Below, piece by piece: positions 5,153 through 7,135 of a stretch of DNA of 7,135 nt. Under the pieces are notes generated by a model. It was not told the origin of the DNA. It saw only the letters and a program-made list of their open reading frames with translations, and made no database searches. Both the position numbers and the translations under genes were made by a program. Location: positions 1 through 7,135 of the forward strand of contig JAOZRY010000147.1 in assembly GCA_029939965.1 (NCBI GenBank). The letters are read 5' to 3'. The stretch is from Bacteroidales bacterium. Its GTDB lineage: Bacteria > Bacteroidota > Bacteroidia > Bacteroidales > 4484-276. Positions within the stretch are counted from its first letter, which is position 1. Each line of letters begins with the position of its first letter.

Positions 5153-6991
5153 ATGTGTGGTATCGTAGGATATTTAGGCTCAAAAGAGGCTTATCCAATT
5201 TTAATAAAAGGGCTGAAACGCCTTGAATACAGAGGCTACGACAGTGCTGGTATAGCACTTGTTAACGAAAAAATTAATCTTTACAAAACCAAAGGAAAAG
5301 TTTCGAATCTCGAAACCTTTGTTGAAAGTAAAAACATAGCCGGAACAACCGGAATTGCTCATACCAGATGGGCTACACATGGCGAACCCAATGATGTGAA
5401 TGCCCACCCCCATTTCTCTGACTCGAAAGAATTGGCGATGATTCACAATGGCATCATCGAAAATTATGATGTACTGAAAGAGGAACTTATGAAGGTTGGT
5501 GTTGAGTTTAAAAGTAATACCGACACAGAGGTACTTATTCAGCTCATCGAATACATAATGAAGGTTGAAAAAGTTGATCTTGTAAATGCTGTTCAACTTG
5601 CCATTAGCCAGGTGGTTGGAGCTTATGCCATTGTAGTTGTATCCAAAAAGCACCCGGATATGCTTATTGCTGCAAGAAATGGCAGCCCATTGGTTATTGG
5701 AATTGGAGAAGATGAATTTTATCTGGCATCTGATCCCTCACCAATTGTGGAATATACGCGTAATGTAGTTTTTGTTGATGATGAAGAAATAGCCATTCTG
5801 AAACTGGGTGAAGAACTACAAATACGTACAATTAAAAATCAGGTAAAAACACCCTTTGTAGAACAACTGGAGTTGAATTTGGGTGATTTAGAAAAAAGTG
5901 GCTTCAAACATTTTATGATTAAGGAGATATTTGAACAGCCAAAATCAATTCGCGACAGTATTAGAGGAAGAGTAAATGTAGGTATCGATAATATTTCAAT
6001 GGCAGGAATCATCGATTTCAAGGAGAGGTTTCTGCAGGCAAAACGGATTATTTTTATAGCAGCCGGAACCTCGTGGCACGCATCATTAGTTGGAGAGTAT
6101 TTATTTGAAGAACTTGCTCGCATTCCTGTTGAAGTAGAATATGCCTCAGAGTTCAGATATCGCAATCCAATCATTAACGAATCGGATGTGGTAATTGCAG
6201 TTTCTCAATCAGGGGAAACAGCAGATACACTTGCAGCTATAAAACTTGCAAAACAAAAAGGAGCTCTGATATATAGCATTTGCAATGTTGTTGGATCGTC
6301 GATTGCACGAGCAGCCGATGCCGGTTCGTACACTCATGCAGGCCCGGAAATAGGTGTTGCATCAACCAAGGCTTTTACATCGCAAGTTACAGTACTGGTT
6401 TTAATGGCACTTTTGTTAGGTCGAAAAAAAGGAACGATTTCGGAAACGCGCTTTCAGGTGTTACTTAACGAGCTCAACAATATACCTTCTAAGGTAGAAC
6501 AAACTCTACAACTTAATGACCAAATTAAGGAAATTTCCAAAATTTTTACTTATGCACGAAACTTCTTGTATCTCGGCAGGGGGTTTAATTTCCCTGTTGC
6601 TCTTGAAGGCGCACTGAAATTAAAAGAGATTTCGTACATACATGCCGAAGGTTACCCGGCAGCAGAAATGAAACATGGGCCGATTGCTCTCATCGATAAA
6701 AAAATGCCTGTGGTGGTAATTACTCCAACATCTGCCATTTATAATAAAGTAGTATCGAATATTCAGGAAATAAAAACACGCAAAGGAAAAGTAATAGCAA
6801 TTGTTTCAAAAGGAGATAAATTGGTTTCAAAACTTGCTGATTATACTTTTGAAATTCCGGAAACCGAAGAAGTCCTTACACCTCTTCTTTCTGTAATTCC
6901 GCTACAGCTACTCTCCTATTATATTGCTGATATGCGCGATTGCGAAATTGATCAGCCGCGAAATCTGGCTAAATCTGTTACTGTTGAATAA
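5153..6991 (+). CDS. glmS: Glutamine--fructose-6-phosphate aminotransferase (isomerizing), GlmS
   Basis: GlmS converts fructose-6-phosphate and glutamine to glucosamine-6-phosphate and glutamate in the cytoplasm, the first committed step to UDP-GlcNAc for peptidoglycan and LPS. The 612-residue protein matches the usual ~609 and is complete. The start is fixed because the catalytic nucleophile must be Cys2 (MCGIVGYLG), exposed after Met removal. Glutaminase-domain residues: TRWATHG (71-77), HNG (98-100) and Asp124 in SNTDTEV. The isomerase half has two SIS domains: AGTSWHA (304-310) and SQSGET (351-356) in the first, with STKAFTSQ (404-411); LGRGFNFPVALEGALKLKE (474-492), HAEGY (497-501) and KHGP (507-510) in the second. 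Glu492, His508 and the C-terminal Lys607 (LAKSVTVE) correspond to the E. coli isomerase catalytic residues Glu488, His504 and Lys603. It is the last gene of the run; only 15 bases precede it, so there is no room for a glmS ribozyme. A strong terminator follows. Confidence 0.98.
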   Translation: MCGIVGYLGSKEAYPILIKGLKRLEYRGYDSAGIALVNEKINLYKTKGKVSNLETFVESKNIAGTTGIAHTRWATHGEPNDVNAHPHFSDSKELAMIHNGIIENYDVLKEELMKVGVEFKSNTDTEVLIQLIEYIMKVEKVDLVNAVQLAISQVVGAYAIVVVSKKHPDMLIAARNGSPLVIGIGEDEFYLASDPSPIVEYTRNVVFVDDEEIAILKLGEELQIRTIKNQVKTPFVEQLELNLGDLEKSGFKHFMIKEIFEQPKSIRDSIRGRVNVGIDNISMAGIIDFKERFLQAKRIIFIAAGTSWHASLVGEYLFEELARIPVEVEYASEFRYRNPIINESDVVIAVSQSGETADTLAAIKLAKQKGALIYSICNVVGSSIARAADAGSYTHAGPEIGVASTKAFTSQVTVLVLMALLLGRKKGTISETRFQVLLNELNNIPSKVEQTLQLNDQIKEISKIFTYARNFLYLGRGFNFPVALEGALKLKEISYIHAEGYPAAEMKHGPIALIDKKMPVVVITPTSAIYNKVVSNIQEIKTRKGKVIAIVSKGDKLVSKLADYTFEIPETEEVLTPLLSVIPLQLLSYYIADMRDCEIDQPRNLAKSVTVE

Positions 6992-7014
6992 TTAAATCAC
7001 AATTTCTATGACAT

Positions 7015-7051
7015 AAAAAAATGGGCTTCCTTTCTGGAAAGCCCATTTTTT
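7015..7051. terminator. Bidirectional intrinsic terminator between glmS and a convergent gene
   Basis: ATGGGCTT (7021-7028) pairs with AAGCCCAT (7039-7046), and CC (7029-7030) with GG (7036-7037), leaving a single bulged A and loop TTTCT. An A-run (7015-7021) and a T-run (7046-7051) flank it and extend the stem, so it can stop transcription from both strands. It begins 23 bases after the glmS stop, and lies 30 bases beyond the stop of the minus-strand gene. Confidence 0.92.
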
Positions 7052-7081
7052 ATTGGATATATCTTTTTCAATTAATTCATA

Positions 7082-7135
7082 TTAATAATACAAAAGTCGG
7101 TTATCCACAATTTCTACCTGATCTTTCAATACCTT
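7082..7135 (-). CDS. C-terminal end of a convergent gene (partial, enters from right edge)
   Basis: On the minus strand, the window edge opens in a frame encoding KVLKDQVEIVDNRLLYY followed by stop TAA (7084-7082). The short peptide alternates hydrophobic and charged residues like a real C-terminal beta/helix tail. The position of the bidirectional terminator 30 bases past the stop, in the right orientation, supports a gene ending here. Only 17 codons are visible; the product cannot be identified, and an accidental open frame of this length is possible. Confidence 0.5.
   Translation of the reverse strand, partial: KVLKDQVEIVDNRLLYY

Noticed and set aside
5201..5653. 150-codon minus-strand open frame opposite the GlmS glutaminase domain
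   Set aside because: It is antisense to highly conserved glmS codons, and the translation looks like a reverse-complement artefact.
5839..6174. 111-codon minus-strand open frame opposite the middle of glmS
   Set aside because: It overlaps conserved SIS-domain coding sequence and has no promoter or domain of its own.

Overview
The window reads as chromosomal DNA of a Bacteroidota bacterium, most likely in the Bacteroidales/Marinilabiliales range. The reasons are: AT-rich DNA, A/T-rich leaders without Shine-Dalgarno sequences, several lipoproteins with loose Bacteroidota-type lipoboxes, matches to the Bacteroidota -7 promoter element (TAnnTTTG), a DUF4270 lipoprotein, and a short GT5-like protein of the kind annotated 'glycogen synthase' in this phylum. 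The taxon is inferred from content; no rRNA is present.

Layout. (a) 1-284, minus strand: the 5' part of a gene leaving the left edge. It encodes an apparent lipoprotein whose mature N-terminus resembles an iron-type ABC transporter solute-binding protein, behind an unusually long, cysteine-containing N-terminal stretch. (b) 285-647: divergent intergenic region with a candidate minus-strand promoter, an AT-rich imperfect hairpin and no convincing gene. (c) 648-2741, plus strand: a two-gene lipoprotein module, an LpoB-family penicillin-binding-protein activator followed by a COG3014-like lipoprotein with TPR-like helices. (d) 2742-2939: spacer with a possible weak terminator and a good promoter -7 element (TACCTTTG). 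(e) 2940-6991, plus strand: a tight three-gene run (gaps of 32 and 15 bases) encoding a degenerate single-domain GT5 glycogen/starch synthase homologue, a DUF4270 lipoprotein and GlmS. (f) 7015-7051: a strong bidirectional terminator, then the last 17 codons of a convergent minus-strand gene that enters from the right edge.

Functionally, both plus-strand modules point at the cell envelope. GlmS makes glucosamine-6-phosphate, the entry to UDP-GlcNAc, peptidoglycan and LPS. LpoB-family lipoproteins stimulate bifunctional peptidoglycan synthases in Proteobacteria. The most intriguing part is the GT5-like/DUF4270/GlmS operon: the GT5 protein keeps the fold signature but has lost the ADP-glucose-binding KTGGL motif, other active-site residues and the whole C-terminal Rossmann domain. 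It is therefore probably not a glycogen synthase. It may sense or regulate sugar metabolism next to the committed amino-sugar enzyme, but that role is inference. No mobile element, CRISPR array, tRNA or rRNA was seen.
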